Counted from the stretch's first letter, positions 52,833 through 61,557 are shown. The stretch: 64,000 bases of DNA from Mesorhizobium sp. M2E.F.Ca.ET.219.01.1.1 (GCF_004016445.2 NZ_SADT02000004.1:124001-188000), one strand, 5' to 3'. The notes: generated from the letters alone by a model not told the origin. A program made the numbers and translations.

Positions 52833-55241
52833 ATGACGAAGACACGCAACAATCACTACGTCCCGCAATGGTACCAGCAAGGTTTCTTTGAGCCGGGTCA
52901 GAACACCTATTCGTATCTCAACCTGAGCCCACCTCAGCACACGCTACCAGATGGGCGGGTGGTCACTGAGAAATCGTCATTCGTTTCACCAACTTCACGC
53001 GCATTTTGTCAGAGGGATCTTTATTCAACGTTCTTCGGCACGTCTGTAGTTGATGAGATTGAGCGCAAGCTCTTCGGTGATATCGACACGCGCGGAGCTC
53101 ACGCGGTACGCGCTTTTGCCGGCGAGGATGCCGGAGAGTGGCGTCGTCACTTCACAACATTCTTCGAGTACCTCGACATCCAGAAAATCCGCACTCCCAA
53201 AGGATTGGACTGGCTTAGCGCGCAATATCCGCGACTAACACAGAACGATCTAATGTTTGAGATGCAAGGCATCCGGATGATGCACTGCACGATCTGGGTC
53301 GAGGGGGTGCGAGAGATCGTTTCGGCCCAGGATGCCGAGGTCAAATTCATTGTGAGCGACCACCCGGTCACCATCTACAACTATGCCGTCCCTCCGGGCG
53401 CCATCGCATATCCGAACGAACCCTCGATCGCGTCTAAAGGCTCGCAGACTATCTTTCCACTGAACCGAGATTTTTGCCTCATCCTTACCAACCTCGAATA
53501 CGCGGAAGACCATTCGGCCAATCCGCTCGAGAAGCGGACGTTTGCGGGGAACTATCGCAACTCGATCGTGCGCACTGACGCCTTAATCCGTACTCGAATG
53601 CTGACGAGCGACGAGGTTATTCGAATTAACCGCGTGCTCAAGGCGCGGGCGAAGCGGTACATCGCTGCCGGCAAAGAGGAATGGCTCCACCCGGACATGT
53701 CGTCGGCGGAGCCTTGGGCGGATCTGCGCGATGTCTTCCTCCCACCAAAGAACGGGCTTTGGCACTTCGGCGGCGAGATGTACGCGAGCTTCGAAAGCGG
53801 GGAAGTTTACTATCAGGACGCGTTTGGCCGAACCGAAAAGGAGCGCGAGTTTCTAAAAAAGGAGTCTCCAGCGAAGCCGCCTCACGTTCGCGCCCTCTGT
53901 GGTTGCGGATCCGGCCGCGCATTTGGTGTTTGCTGCGAGCGTAAACCTGTTGCCCTTCGCCCAACATGGGTGGAGCGCAGCATTCGCGAGCGCAATTTGA
54001 TGCTGTTCAACGGCATCTCCGAAATCCTCGGGATCACGCAAGACCGGGATTGGGTCACCGTGCGCCGGGAGATCACCGACGAAAAGATTAGACACGCCTA
54101 TGGCGTCTACAGCGCCTTGTGGCCCCGCGATACGAACTTGCTGGCGATGTTACCCAAGCCGGATGGCGCGGCGCGCGCGATTTATACAGGCGTTCTGCAC
54201 CCGTCTGCAATTTCGAGGTGCGCGCTCGGCTTGTCGCTGTATTTCGACGAACTGCTGATTGAGCATCCCTTCCTCCATCCAGAGACGGTCAACAAGAAGT
54301 TAAGTCCGCTCGAGCACCCCAAGATGTATCGACAGGAATTCCTTAAGTCGGTCATCTTGTTCACGACGATGATGCCGCTTGTCGAACGGGGGCTGGTGAC
54401 CCTGTTTCCGGATCCCTGCAATTTCGATTTCCACCTACGCAATCAGATGTTCGAAATGGCACAGGTCCGCACAAAGGGGTTGAAAGTTGACCCAGAAGAA
54501 GAAGCGGGGTTCATGGAGATGATGAAGGAGGAGCATAAACGGGCAATGTTACTCTTGCCACGCGAAGCCCTTCGGCGCCAAGTTCTCCGCGATTCTCCCG
54601 AGCTCAATAAAGCGGCTGTCGAGGCTGTTCTCGATGGCTTCGAAAGGCTTCGTCAACAAGACCCACTTGCTGTGCTGCAAGAGGGTTCGCTTGAGGATGG
54701 AGAGGACGGCGGGCAACTCACGCCATTTAAAATGGCACCAAACTTCGAAATAGCGATGTACCTCGCTCAGGCCACTGGCTCATGCATTGTCACTGACAGC
54801 GTGTTTCGCTGGCGCGAACTTACGGTGGCCGCTCAACGCGGCAGGTTGGGCGGACGGCCGTTGACCCAGCTACGCGCCAGCATGGAGCAGGCCAATTTTG
54901 CCATCCCTTGGGATGTCCAGGAGATCAGCACTCTAGCCGAGCGAGGGGCATTTGACGTTTATCCAAAACTGATGCGGAAGATCTTGAGGTATCTTTCGGC
55001 ACTTCCAGAGAGAGGCTCAAAGCCGAATTTCGAGGCCAGCGTCAATGCCGAATTTGGGCGCATCCAAGCCTTAAAGGCTTCTATTGGGAAGAAGTCTACA
55101 ACGCATCTGCCGAGAGCTCGGATATCCTGCCTTTGGCCCGCTGGTGGCATCCAAGACAACACAGTGAATCGGCTCCTGTTGATGTCCAGTTCCGAGCACC
55201 ATCTGTCCAGCGTACCGATGGCTCTGTTTGTTGAGCGCTGA
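52833..55241 (+). CDS. DUF4238 protein with SEC-C zinc motif, putative defence partner
   Basis: An 802-residue protein. The N-terminus is DUF4238 (RNNHYVPQWYQQGFFEPGQN; IVSDHPVTIYN at 173-183, which resembles a nuclease-like SD(H)P element of this family). A complete SEC-C motif, CGCGSGRAFGVCC, is at 356-368 and should bind one zinc. The remaining 430 residues are helical and unrecognised. It is divergent from the STAND-nuclease gene over 146 bp with no other gene between, which suggests shared control. Function unknown; both fused domains recur in mobile and defence-associated proteins. Confidence 0.75.
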   Translation: MTKTRNNHYVPQWYQQGFFEPGQNTYSYLNLSPPQHTLPDGRVVTEKSSFVSPTSRAFCQRDLYSTFFGTSVVDEIERKLFGDIDTRGAHAVRAFAGEDAGEWRRHFTTFFEYLDIQKIRTPKGLDWLSAQYPRLTQNDLMFEMQGIRMMHCTIWVEGVREIVSAQDAEVKFIVSDHPVTIYNYAVPPGAIAYPNEPSIASKGSQTIFPLNRDFCLILTNLEYAEDHSANPLEKRTFAGNYRNSIVRTDALIRTRMLTSDEVIRINRVLKARAKRYIAAGKEEWLHPDMSSAEPWADLRDVFLPPKNGLWHFGGEMYASFESGEVYYQDAFGRTEKEREFLKKESPAKPPHVRALCGCGSGRAFGVCCERKPVALRPTWVERSIRERNLMLFNGISEILGITQDRDWVTVRREITDEKIRHAYGVYSALWPRDTNLLAMLPKPDGAARAIYTGVLHPSAISRCALGLSLYFDELLIEHPFLHPETVNKKLSPLEHPKMYRQEFLKSVILFTTMMPLVERGLVTLFPDPCNFDFHLRNQMFEMAQVRTKGLKVDPEEEAGFMEMMKEEHKRAMLLLPREALRRQVLRDSPELNKAAVEAVLDGFERLRQQDPLAVLQEGSLEDGEDGGQLTPFKMAPNFEIAMYLAQATGSCIVTDSVFRWRELTVAAQRGRLGGRPLTQLRASMEQANFAIPWDVQEISTLAERGAFDVYPKLMRKILRYLSALPERGSKPNFEASVNAEFGRIQALKASIGKKSTTHLPRARISCLWPAGGIQDNTVNRLLLMSSSEHHLSSVPMALFVER

Positions 55242-55422
55242 CCTACAGACTTGTCGAGTTGAACGCCCAGCGCCAAATGCCGATGATGGCCGCTTGCAAG
55301 CACTTACAAAATTGACCCCAACGTCCGATTTGATGAGCAAAGCCCCGATCGTTGTTCATTGGTCGATTACCGCGCGGAGGGTCTTGCCGCGGCGTGGAAC
55401 TGCCTCCGTTACATTCTGCCTG

Positions 55423-55656
55423 TTAGCTCTTAGAATGGGGCGATAAGCGCACTCCGGGCCCGCCACCGTTTTCTGCAATGAAGTCAATTCCTGCAGCTTC
55501 GAACGTTGCTCTAAGCCCAGCTATCGTGGACTGTTTCAACGCCTCACCTCGTTCAAATCGCACAACCGTTTGAGTTGAGACGCCAGCTGCTTTTGCAAGT
55601 TCCAGAACGCCCCAGCCCAATGCAGCCCGTGCCATGCGGCACTGCACCGGATTCAT
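55423..55656 (-). CDS. XRE-family helix-turn-helix regulator
   Basis: A 77-residue protein from ATG 55656 (MNPVQCRMARAALGWGVLEL), with the helix-turn-helix LAKAAGVSTQTVVRFERGEA and the tail FEAAGIDFIAENGGGPGVRL typical of short rhizobial XRE repressors. A perfect 25-bp palindrome covers the bases immediately upstream of the start codon, indicating autorepression. Longer frames to 55833 cross that operator and are rejected. Confidence 0.88.
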   Translation of the reverse strand: MNPVQCRMARAALGWGVLELAKAAGVSTQTVVRFERGEALKQSTIAGLRATFEAAGIDFIAENGGGPGVRLSPHSKS

Positions 55657-55681
55657 AAAATCACCATAATATGGTGATTTT
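55657..55681. promoter_or_regulatory. Perfect 25-bp palindromic operator of XRE regulator
   Basis: AAAATCACCATA and TATGGTGATTTT flank a single central A. The site abuts the XRE start codon, covering where its ribosome binding site would be. Binding would block XRE expression and could also affect the divergent gene at 55793. Confidence 0.8.
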
Positions 55682-55792
55682 GATTGATCATATGCTGCAC
55701 TTTGTGTAGTCTCGATTTCAACTAGGCGGCCGGATAGGTGATGCAACACCGATCCGGCCTGGCCACGTGCAAGCTGTTGTGGAGCTCGGATC

Positions 55793-56383
55793 ATGGCTGA
55801 TTCCGACAATAGCACGACTTTGTCTTCCGTCACGCTCGTGGGAAGCGGCGAGGGGGCTATAAAGGCATCCCCTCAGTCCGACGAAGCAGACCCTGCGCTT
55901 AACCTGCTACGAGATTGGTTGCGGGCGCAGCATGTCTCGCAGGTTCTCTGCCGACTTCAACAACGGCTGGAAACGCGTGTTCTCGGCGCCGCCTGTCCGG
56001 CGTCGATGGATTCGAAGGTTGGCTATTCGATCGCCTACCAGGCGGAAGTCGAGGCCGCGACAGCGGCTTTGAAGATTCAGGATCGTCTTCCGCGTACGCC
56101 TGCACATTCACTTCTCGGCGTTGTGGCGAAGCTCGAAATTGTCGTCGGCGCAGATCGCGACATCGACGACCCGACAGATTTCCCCTGGCCACACATTGAA
56201 TCGATCCTGCGTGATCTGAAGGAAATCGCCGGGAGTGTGCCGCTTGAGCGGCCTGACAGATCCATCGTTCAGGCGGATTGTCGGCGGTATCAAGCCATGG
56301 CCGCCGATCTGATCGGTCTCGGAAACCATGTCGCTGATCTCCCGCTTGGTCAGGAACCGGCCATTGGTGTCGATACAGAGTAG
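55793..56383 (+). CDS. Hypothetical protein of the mobile region
   Basis: A 196-residue helical protein (MADSDNSTTLSSVTLVGSGE; LNLLRDWLRAQHVSQVLCRL). It has no signal peptide, membrane segment or known motif. It is divergent from the XRE gene and its operator, so the XRE protein may control it. Rhizobial mobile elements often carry such short proteins next to XRE regulators. Function unknown. Confidence 0.65.
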   Translation: MADSDNSTTLSSVTLVGSGEGAIKASPQSDEADPALNLLRDWLRAQHVSQVLCRLQQRLETRVLGAACPASMDSKVGYSIAYQAEVEAATAALKIQDRLPRTPAHSLLGVVAKLEIVVGADRDIDDPTDFPWPHIESILRDLKEIAGSVPLERPDRSIVQADCRRYQAMAADLIGLGNHVADLPLGQEPAIGVDTE

Positions 56384-56457
56384 AAAAGGATACGTAGGCG
56401 CATATAACGGCCATTCGGCGCTGAGGCGATTTCGGCCATCCTTGTCCCGATGCGGAT

Positions 56458-56706
56458 ATGCCCGGGACAGAAGCCGTGAAGACCGCGCGGCGCAATGCCA
56501 AACGCTGCGTTGGACACGATGCAGAGAGCGATCTGTATTCGCGCCGGCGCATCGTGGACGAGGCTTTCTTAGAACGAACGGCTCGCTTGTTTGGGGCTCG
56601 CACGGGGCGATCGCTGTCAACCGAAGATGCACGGCAAATCGTCGACAATCTCGGCGGGTTTTTCCGCATCCTTGCCGAATGGGAACGGATTGACCGGGAC
56701 AAATAG
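56458..56706 (+). CDS. Hypothetical protein upstream of serine recombinase
   Basis: An 82-residue protein (MPGTEAVKTARRNAKRCVGH; RQIVDNLGGFFRILAEWERI) that is mostly helical and basic at the N-terminus. It is 66 bp before the recombinase gene on the same strand. Its length and position suggest an accessory, such as a directionality or control factor, but no motif proves this. Confidence 0.6.
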   Translation: MPGTEAVKTARRNAKRCVGHDAESDLYSRRRIVDEAFLERTARLFGARTGRSLSTEDARQIVDNLGGFFRILAEWERIDRDK

Positions 56707-56771
56707 CGACGCGTTGTGCTCACCTAAATAGCTTCGCTTTTGCGGCCGTGCGCTAAATGAGGGACGCCCCG

Positions 56772-58361
56772 ATGAACCACCGACTTGTCCGGATCGCCAA
56801 GCCCGCAGGCCTTGTAAAGGCGCTGCTTTACGCGCGCGTCTCCTCAAAGGAGCAGGAGAAGGAGGGATTCTCCATCCCCGCGCAATGCAAGCTGCTGCGC
56901 GACTACGCCCTGCAACAGCGGTTCGAGATTGTGCAGGAGTTTATCGACGTCGAGACGGCCAAGACGAGCGGCCGGACGAACTTCACCGAAATGGTCAAAT
57001 ATCTGCGAAAGCATCCCGGCATTCGAAGCGTCCTGGTCGAGAAGACCGACCGGCTTTATCGCAACCTGAAGGACTGGGTGACTCTTGATGAGCTGGATGT
57101 CGAAATCCACCTTGCGAAGGAAGGTGTGACGCTGTCGCGAGACTCGCGCTCGTCCGAAAAGTTCATGCACGGCATCCAGGTCTTGATGGCCAAGAATTAT
57201 ATCGACAACCTGTCGGAGGAAGCCCGCAAGGGGCAGATGGAGAAGGCGGAGCAGGGCATCTGGCCGACAAAGGCTCCGCTTGGTTATGTCAACACGATGG
57301 GCAAGGATGGCAGAAAGGTTATCGAGCCGCATCCTGAACTGGCTTCAGTCGTCACACAGCTGTTCGAGCGCTACGCAACCGGCCAGTATTCGTTGAAGGC
57401 CCTGGCCAAGGCAGCTCATGGCGATGGGTTGATCTATCCCAAGAGCGGCAATCCGGTTCCGGTCAGCACGGTGCATATGATCCTGCGCAACCGCCTCTAC
57501 ACAGGGCTGTTCCAGTGGAACGGCAAATTGCACCAGGGTAAGCACGAACCTCTCGTGTCGATAGAACTATGGGAACGGGTTCAGGGCATCCTGACGGGCC
57601 GAAATGCGGTCCCGACTCACCCGATCGGAAACGAGTTTGCCTTCACCGGCCTGATGACCTGCACCGAATGCGGCTGCGCTGTCGTGGCGGAGATCAAGAA
57701 AGGTAAATACGTCTACTATCATTGCACGGGGCACGCGAACAAAGGCCGAGGCGGATACGCAGATTGCCGCCGCAAATATGTCCGCGAGGAAGTGCTCGAT
57801 CAGGCATTCGCCAACCTGCTCGATCGGTTGCATTTCGACGAAGAGATACTGGAATGGGTAAAAGCAGCCCTCATGGCCAGCCATGCCGACGAGCGCCGCG
57901 AGCATAAACAGTCGATCCACCGATGCCAGGTTGAGTACAAGCGGCTCGAGGATCGGCTGCACGCCATGTATCTCGACAAGCTCGATGGTCGCATCGACAA
58001 CGCCTTCTACGATCGAATGTCCGCGCAGTGGCGAACCGAACAAACGCGGCTGCTTCGCGAGATAGAGCGCCATGGCAGCGCCGAGGAATCATACATGGAG
58101 GACGGCATCCGGCTCTTGGAACTGGCGCGCAACGCCAGCCGACTCTTTGCGAAACAGCCAGTGCACGAGAAAAAACGGCTCTTGAATCTCGTGCTGTCGA
58201 ACTGCCAGTGGGACAAAGGCGAGGTTCACGCCGTATTCAGACAACCGTTTGATCTACTTGCGGAAACGGTCGCATCTGGAGAAGCAAACGGCACACGGCA
58301 GACGGCTTTATCGAAAGGGAGTCCAGTTTGGCTGGGGAACCTGGATTCGAACCAGGACTAA
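56772..58361 (+). CDS. Large serine recombinase (site-specific integrase type)
   Basis: A 529-residue recombinase from ATG 56772, chosen because GAGGG lies 8 bases upstream; ATG 56757 is in frame. The resolvase domain has the catalytic Ser in LYARVSSKEQEKEGFSIPAQ. The recombinase domain follows (KAPLGYVNTMGKDGRKVIEP; STVHMILRNRLYTGLFQWNG), then a zinc ribbon (TGLMTCTECGCAVV; YHCTGHANKGRGGYADC) and a coiled coil. The last codons (WLGNLDSNQD) are read from a tRNA-Gln fragment, so the native C-terminus was either cut by integration or extended into the att site. Confidence 0.88.
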   Translation: MNHRLVRIAKPAGLVKALLYARVSSKEQEKEGFSIPAQCKLLRDYALQQRFEIVQEFIDVETAKTSGRTNFTEMVKYLRKHPGIRSVLVEKTDRLYRNLKDWVTLDELDVEIHLAKEGVTLSRDSRSSEKFMHGIQVLMAKNYIDNLSEEARKGQMEKAEQGIWPTKAPLGYVNTMGKDGRKVIEPHPELASVVTQLFERYATGQYSLKALAKAAHGDGLIYPKSGNPVPVSTVHMILRNRLYTGLFQWNGKLHQGKHEPLVSIELWERVQGILTGRNAVPTHPIGNEFAFTGLMTCTECGCAVVAEIKKGKYVYYHCTGHANKGRGGYADCRRKYVREEVLDQAFANLLDRLHFDEEILEWVKAALMASHADERREHKQSIHRCQVEYKRLEDRLHAMYLDKLDGRIDNAFYDRMSAQWRTEQTRLLREIERHGSAEESYMEDGIRLLELARNASRLFAKQPVHEKKRLLNLVLSNCQWDKGEVHAVFRQPFDLLAETVASGEANGTRQTALSKGSPVWLGNLDSNQD

Positions 58362-58377
58362 CGGAGTCAGAGTCCGT
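58329..58377 (-). other. 3' fragment of tRNA-Gln (CUG), probable attachment site
   Basis: On the minus strand this reads ACGGACTCTGACTCCGT (anticodon stem-loop, anticodon CTG), then TAGTCCTGGTTCGAATCCAG and GTTCCCCAGCCA (T arm, half acceptor stem and encoded CCA). The 5' half of the tRNA is missing: beyond 58377 the sequence becomes unrelated. A truncated tRNA 3' end next to an integrase is the classical mark of an attL or attR site. It is not a working tRNA gene. Confidence 0.85.
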
Positions 58378-58422
58378 GCGAGTCCGTTGTTTTTGTTCTT
58401 GTTTTTGCCAATTTTGTTGCAG

Positions 58423-58749
58423 CTAGGTTGCAGAGCGCCCGCGTCGCCTATTGGTGGCTGCTGTCATGTCGTCTCGAAGCACTTCAAAGGTGCTTGGGCC
58501 ATTTCTAATACGATACGTATTTACCTTGGAACCATGTCGTCCACCCTCGGTGCTGCGATTCCTTATAACAGTGCCGTTGCTAAGTGATGTCTCTACCTCG
58601 ATACCAGCATACCTTAGATCGTCGATTAGCTGCACGACCGATTGTTTATTGGGACATCCTAGCTTCTTCACTAGGTCTTCCGGTGACATGGGTCCCTCAC
58701 GGATCAAGTCGTAAAGCTGACCCCATTTGGGATAAGGATGCTGGCTCAC
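58423..58749 (-). CDS. Helix-turn-helix domain protein
   Basis: A 108-residue protein. A winged-helix-like pattern is visible: LYDLIREGPMSPEDLVKKLG, CPNKQSVVQLIDDLRYAGIE and VETSLSNGTVIRNRSTE. The C-terminus is basic (NRRRGRSAT). It diverges from the tyrosine integrase gene with 69 bp between starts, so it may regulate integration or excision. No named family is assigned. Confidence 0.65.
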   Translation of the reverse strand: MSQHPYPKWGQLYDLIREGPMSPEDLVKKLGCPNKQSVVQLIDDLRYAGIEVETSLSNGTVIRNRSTEGGRHGSKVNTYRIRNGPSTFEVLRDDMTAATNRRRGRSAT

Positions 58750-58818
58750 AACGCTGCCTCGTTGCTTTGTTGCACTGAAATCCGTTAGTGTGCTTCTCCA
58801 GATACAGGAGAACAGGCA

Positions 58819-59982
58819 ATGTCTGTCAGGAAGCGTTTAGGAACCGATAAGTGGTGCCACGACTATTTCGATGGCAACGGCAAGCGCCACCAAATGCTTT
58901 ATCGCACCCAGAAGGAGGCGAAGGAGGCGGAAGCCAAAGTGCGCATGGAGCTCAAGGGCAATATCCATGTCGCTGATCCCAATTCCATCACGGTCAAGGA
59001 AGCGGGGGCGGATTGGCTGAAGGCGTGCGACAAGCTCGAGCGCTCAACCCGCGACCAGTACAAGGGGCACTTGGAAAACCATATCTACCCGAACATCGGC
59101 AAGACGAAGTTGAGCAAGATAGGGGTGCCGTTTGTCTATGCGTTTCTGGACAAGCTTCGGGAGCAGGGCCTTTCGGAGCCGATGGTGCGCGCCGTCAGGG
59201 TAAGCCTCGGTGCGATGCTTTCAAACGCCCAGAAGAAGGGCTTGGTCGTTTTCAACGCTGTGAAGGAGATGGGGCGCGACAGCAAAAAGAGCGATGGTCG
59301 ACACAAGAAGCGCCTCAAGGTTGGTGTCGATATTCCCACCACCGAGGAAGTGAAGCGCATTATCGACGCTGCCGAAGCCGGTCGGCCACGTGTCTTCCTT
59401 CGTGTTGCTGCCATCACCGGCATGCGGGCAAGCGAATTGCGTGGGCTCATCTGGGACGCGATCAATCTGACGAAGGGCGAGATCGAGATAGCCCAGCGTG
59501 CCGATGCCTACGGCGCGATTGGCTCGCCAAAGTCGAGCAGCGGCAAGCGCACCATACCCATCGGGCCGAAGGCTATTGCTGAGCTGCGCGAATGGAAGCT
59601 GCAATGCACATCGCGCGTCTTCGTCTTCCCGAGTATCAAGGGGAAGAACAAGGGTGGCGTCATGAACCACTCCAACATCATCAAGGACTGGTGGCACCCA
59701 GCTCAGATGAGCGCTGGCGTGACGATCGACACAGGCAAGGTTGATGACGAGGGTAAGCCCGTCCTTGGACCGAAATATTCGGGCCTCCATGCGCTGCGCC
59801 ACTACTTCGCGAGCTACTGCATTAACGCGAAGGAGGACAATGGACTTGGGCTTGCTCCCAAGGTGGTCCAGGAGCGCCTAGGGCACTCGTCCATCGTCAT
59901 GACGCTCGACGTGTACGGCCATCTATTCCCGAAGGGCGACGCAAGTGCTGAGCTTGCTGCGGCGGAGGCGGCGCTTTTCTAA
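58819..59982 (+). CDS. Tyrosine site-specific integrase
   Basis: A 387-residue phage-type integrase with gagaacaggca before the ATG. It has an N-terminal arm domain (KRLGTDKWCHDYFDGNGKRH), a core-binding SAM-like domain (60-145), and catalytic residues Arg203 (TGMRASELRG), His324 and Arg327 (HALRHYFAS), His356 (RLGHSS) and Tyr366 (LDVYGHLF). The full set implies activity. It sits about 440 bp from the tRNA-Gln fragment, its likely target site. Confidence 0.93.
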   Translation: MSVRKRLGTDKWCHDYFDGNGKRHQMLYRTQKEAKEAEAKVRMELKGNIHVADPNSITVKEAGADWLKACDKLERSTRDQYKGHLENHIYPNIGKTKLSKIGVPFVYAFLDKLREQGLSEPMVRAVRVSLGAMLSNAQKKGLVVFNAVKEMGRDSKKSDGRHKKRLKVGVDIPTTEEVKRIIDAAEAGRPRVFLRVAAITGMRASELRGLIWDAINLTKGEIEIAQRADAYGAIGSPKSSSGKRTIPIGPKAIAELREWKLQCTSRVFVFPSIKGKNKGGVMNHSNIIKDWWHPAQMSAGVTIDTGKVDDEGKPVLGPKYSGLHALRHYFASYCINAKEDNGLGLAPKVVQERLGHSSIVMTLDVYGHLFPKGDASAELAAAEAALF

Positions 59983-60076
59983 GCTGCTTCGGTCAAAGCC
60001 GCCGCCCGTAGCGCGACAAGCACGCGTGCCGCCCCAAGTGCTAGGGCGACGCTGGAGCGGGGTCCAAAATGCTCTC

Positions 60077-60934
60077 CTACCGGTATGTCGCTTCTGAGCG
60101 AGACACCTTCACATCGTGCAAGTCGTGCTTTGCCAATAGCTTCTTAATCAGATCGACGCTGCTGATGTTTCTCGGACCAATTATCACTTCTTTGATGGCA
60201 GCGTTGTCGGGCAGCTTTAGCGAAAATTCTCTATAGGGTATGATTCTATCGGTAGTCGCCCGAAACTTGCAGTCGTGGTCGCTCCCCGTCAAAAAAGACA
60301 CGAGCCTCCATTCAAGCTCCTCCGAAAAAGCTGGGTTTTTCACCTGATAAAGGTGGTTGAGAAGCGTCAGGGTTTCATAGAGAAACTCGTTGAAAAGCTC
60401 GGCTCGTAGCGCTTCTTTCTGTTCCTTCTCTTCTTGAGTCATCCCGGCTTCCATCAACAAGTTTCTCGGAACGTCGAACGCCCCTTTTTCAGCGAGATCC
60501 TTCAATTTGGCGAGGACTGGCTGAAGGAGTTCGCGCTGCTTGCTTTCGGAGTATTCGACTTTCGAGACGATAAAGCCTTTGCCGTCTGTTACACGGTATT
60601 TGGCCGAGACCGCTGCTAGCTCGTCCTTGCCGAAGCCTATGCACATACCCGACGCGTTACTCGCGTAGCCTCTCCACTGGCTAAGCATGTCGCCTGCCTC
60701 GGAAAGACAGAAGCCCAGCCCATCGGCGAAATCGCTAAGGCCTTGTATGTGGAACAGCATCTTGTTGGTTTTGTATTCACTGATTTTTTCATCCCGAAGG
60801 AGTTCGCCAAATACCTTTACCAGCCACTTTCCCTCCATCGTGTCATTCGAGAGGGATAGCGACGAAAGCCAAATAGATTGGTTCGAAATGATCGACCAAA
60901 ACGTTTCTGTTGAGCAGTAGTGGTAGAGGATCAT
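60077..60934 (-). CDS. DUF2971-family protein
   Basis: A 285-residue protein with the DUF2971 pattern: LYHYCSTETFWSIISNQSIW, LSLSNDTMEG, SEAGDMLSQWRGYASNASGM with CIGFG, and FSEELEWRLVSF. The family is of unknown biochemical function and often rides on prophages and genomic islands. It faces the integrase gene (convergent). It is likely element cargo; a defence role is possible but not shown by sequence. Confidence 0.85.
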   Translation of the reverse strand: MILYHYCSTETFWSIISNQSIWLSSLSLSNDTMEGKWLVKVFGELLRDEKISEYKTNKMLFHIQGLSDFADGLGFCLSEAGDMLSQWRGYASNASGMCIGFGKDELAAVSAKYRVTDGKGFIVSKVEYSESKQRELLQPVLAKLKDLAEKGAFDVPRNLLMEAGMTQEEKEQKEALRAELFNEFLYETLTLLNHLYQVKNPAFSEELEWRLVSFLTGSDHDCKFRATTDRIIPYREFSLKLPDNAAIKEVIIGPRNISSVDLIKKLLAKHDLHDVKVSRSEATYR

Positions 60935-60973
60935 GGTCTCTCTGCCTTCCGGGTCACGATGTTATCACCAGGG

Positions 60974-61054
60974 TTAGTGGGAGGAGTAAAGAGCATAAAC
61001 CGCAACGAGGTACGATATGGCAATCATGGTGTAGGCAATCTGGAGCGAAGTCAT
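60974..61054 (-). CDS. Possible 26-residue membrane microprotein
   Basis: A minus-strand frame from ATG 61054 reads MTSLQIAYTMIAISYLVAVY and ends ALYSSH. It is a single hydrophobic helix with a Tyr/Ser tail; ggag lies 13 bases upstream. It is in the 330-bp gap between the DUF2971 gene and the small HTH gene. Prophage regions often carry such small membrane proteins. The evidence is composition only. Confidence 0.35.
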   Translation of the reverse strand: MTSLQIAYTMIAISYLVAVYALYSSH

Positions 61055-61263
61055 CTTGGGCGAATCTCCGTGTGAAAGATGACTCTGTAAATACTCGGCT
61101 TTCGGTTGCGCTTGGGAGGGGGGTTCCAAAAAAGTGAACGTTGGTGCTCGCGATTCACAGGCATCAAAAGTCAGGTGACAACTGCCAGTCGCTCTACCAT
61201 AGGAATATGTTCCTCCATGCTGTTTTCGTCCATCTGAGGACGCAACCAGACAGGAGAACAGCA

Positions 61264-61557
61264 ATGTCCAAGAGCAAGACTGACACCCCCAAGCCCGCCA
61301 CCAAGAAGAGCATGGTTGAGACGATGCTGCGCGAGGGTGGCGCCAGCGTCCAGCAGATCGCTGAAAAGCTTTCAATCAGCAAGCAGGCAGCTTACTCGCT
61401 GATTAGCGATGTGAAGCGTTCGGGCGTCACGATTACCGGTGCCCTCAAGGACGGCGTGATGTCCTACAGCGTGGACGCTCCCAAGAAGCCCAAGGCAAAG
61501 GCCGCCCGGACCTTCGGCAAGGGGCAGGCAGTCAGCGCCGCCCCAGAAGCCCAGTGA
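61264..61557 (+). CDS. Small helix-turn-helix, lysine-rich DNA-binding protein
   Basis: A 97-residue protein with caggagaacagca before ATG 61264. A Lys/Thr/Pro-rich head precedes a helix-turn-helix of the winged type (MVETMLREGGASVQQIAEKL; SISKQAAYSLISDVKRSGVT), and a Lys/Ala-rich tail follows (KKPKAKAARTFGKGQ). Likely a phage or element regulator. Its 3' end overlaps the convergent gene by 26 bp. Confidence 0.75.
   Translation: MSKSKTDTPKPATKKSMVETMLREGGASVQQIAEKLSISKQAAYSLISDVKRSGVTITGALKDGVMSYSVDAPKKPKAKAARTFGKGQAVSAAPEAQ

Noticed and set aside
58329..58377. Functional tRNA-Gln gene
   Set aside because: The 5' half, including D arm and 5' acceptor strand, is missing; only the 3' part remains.
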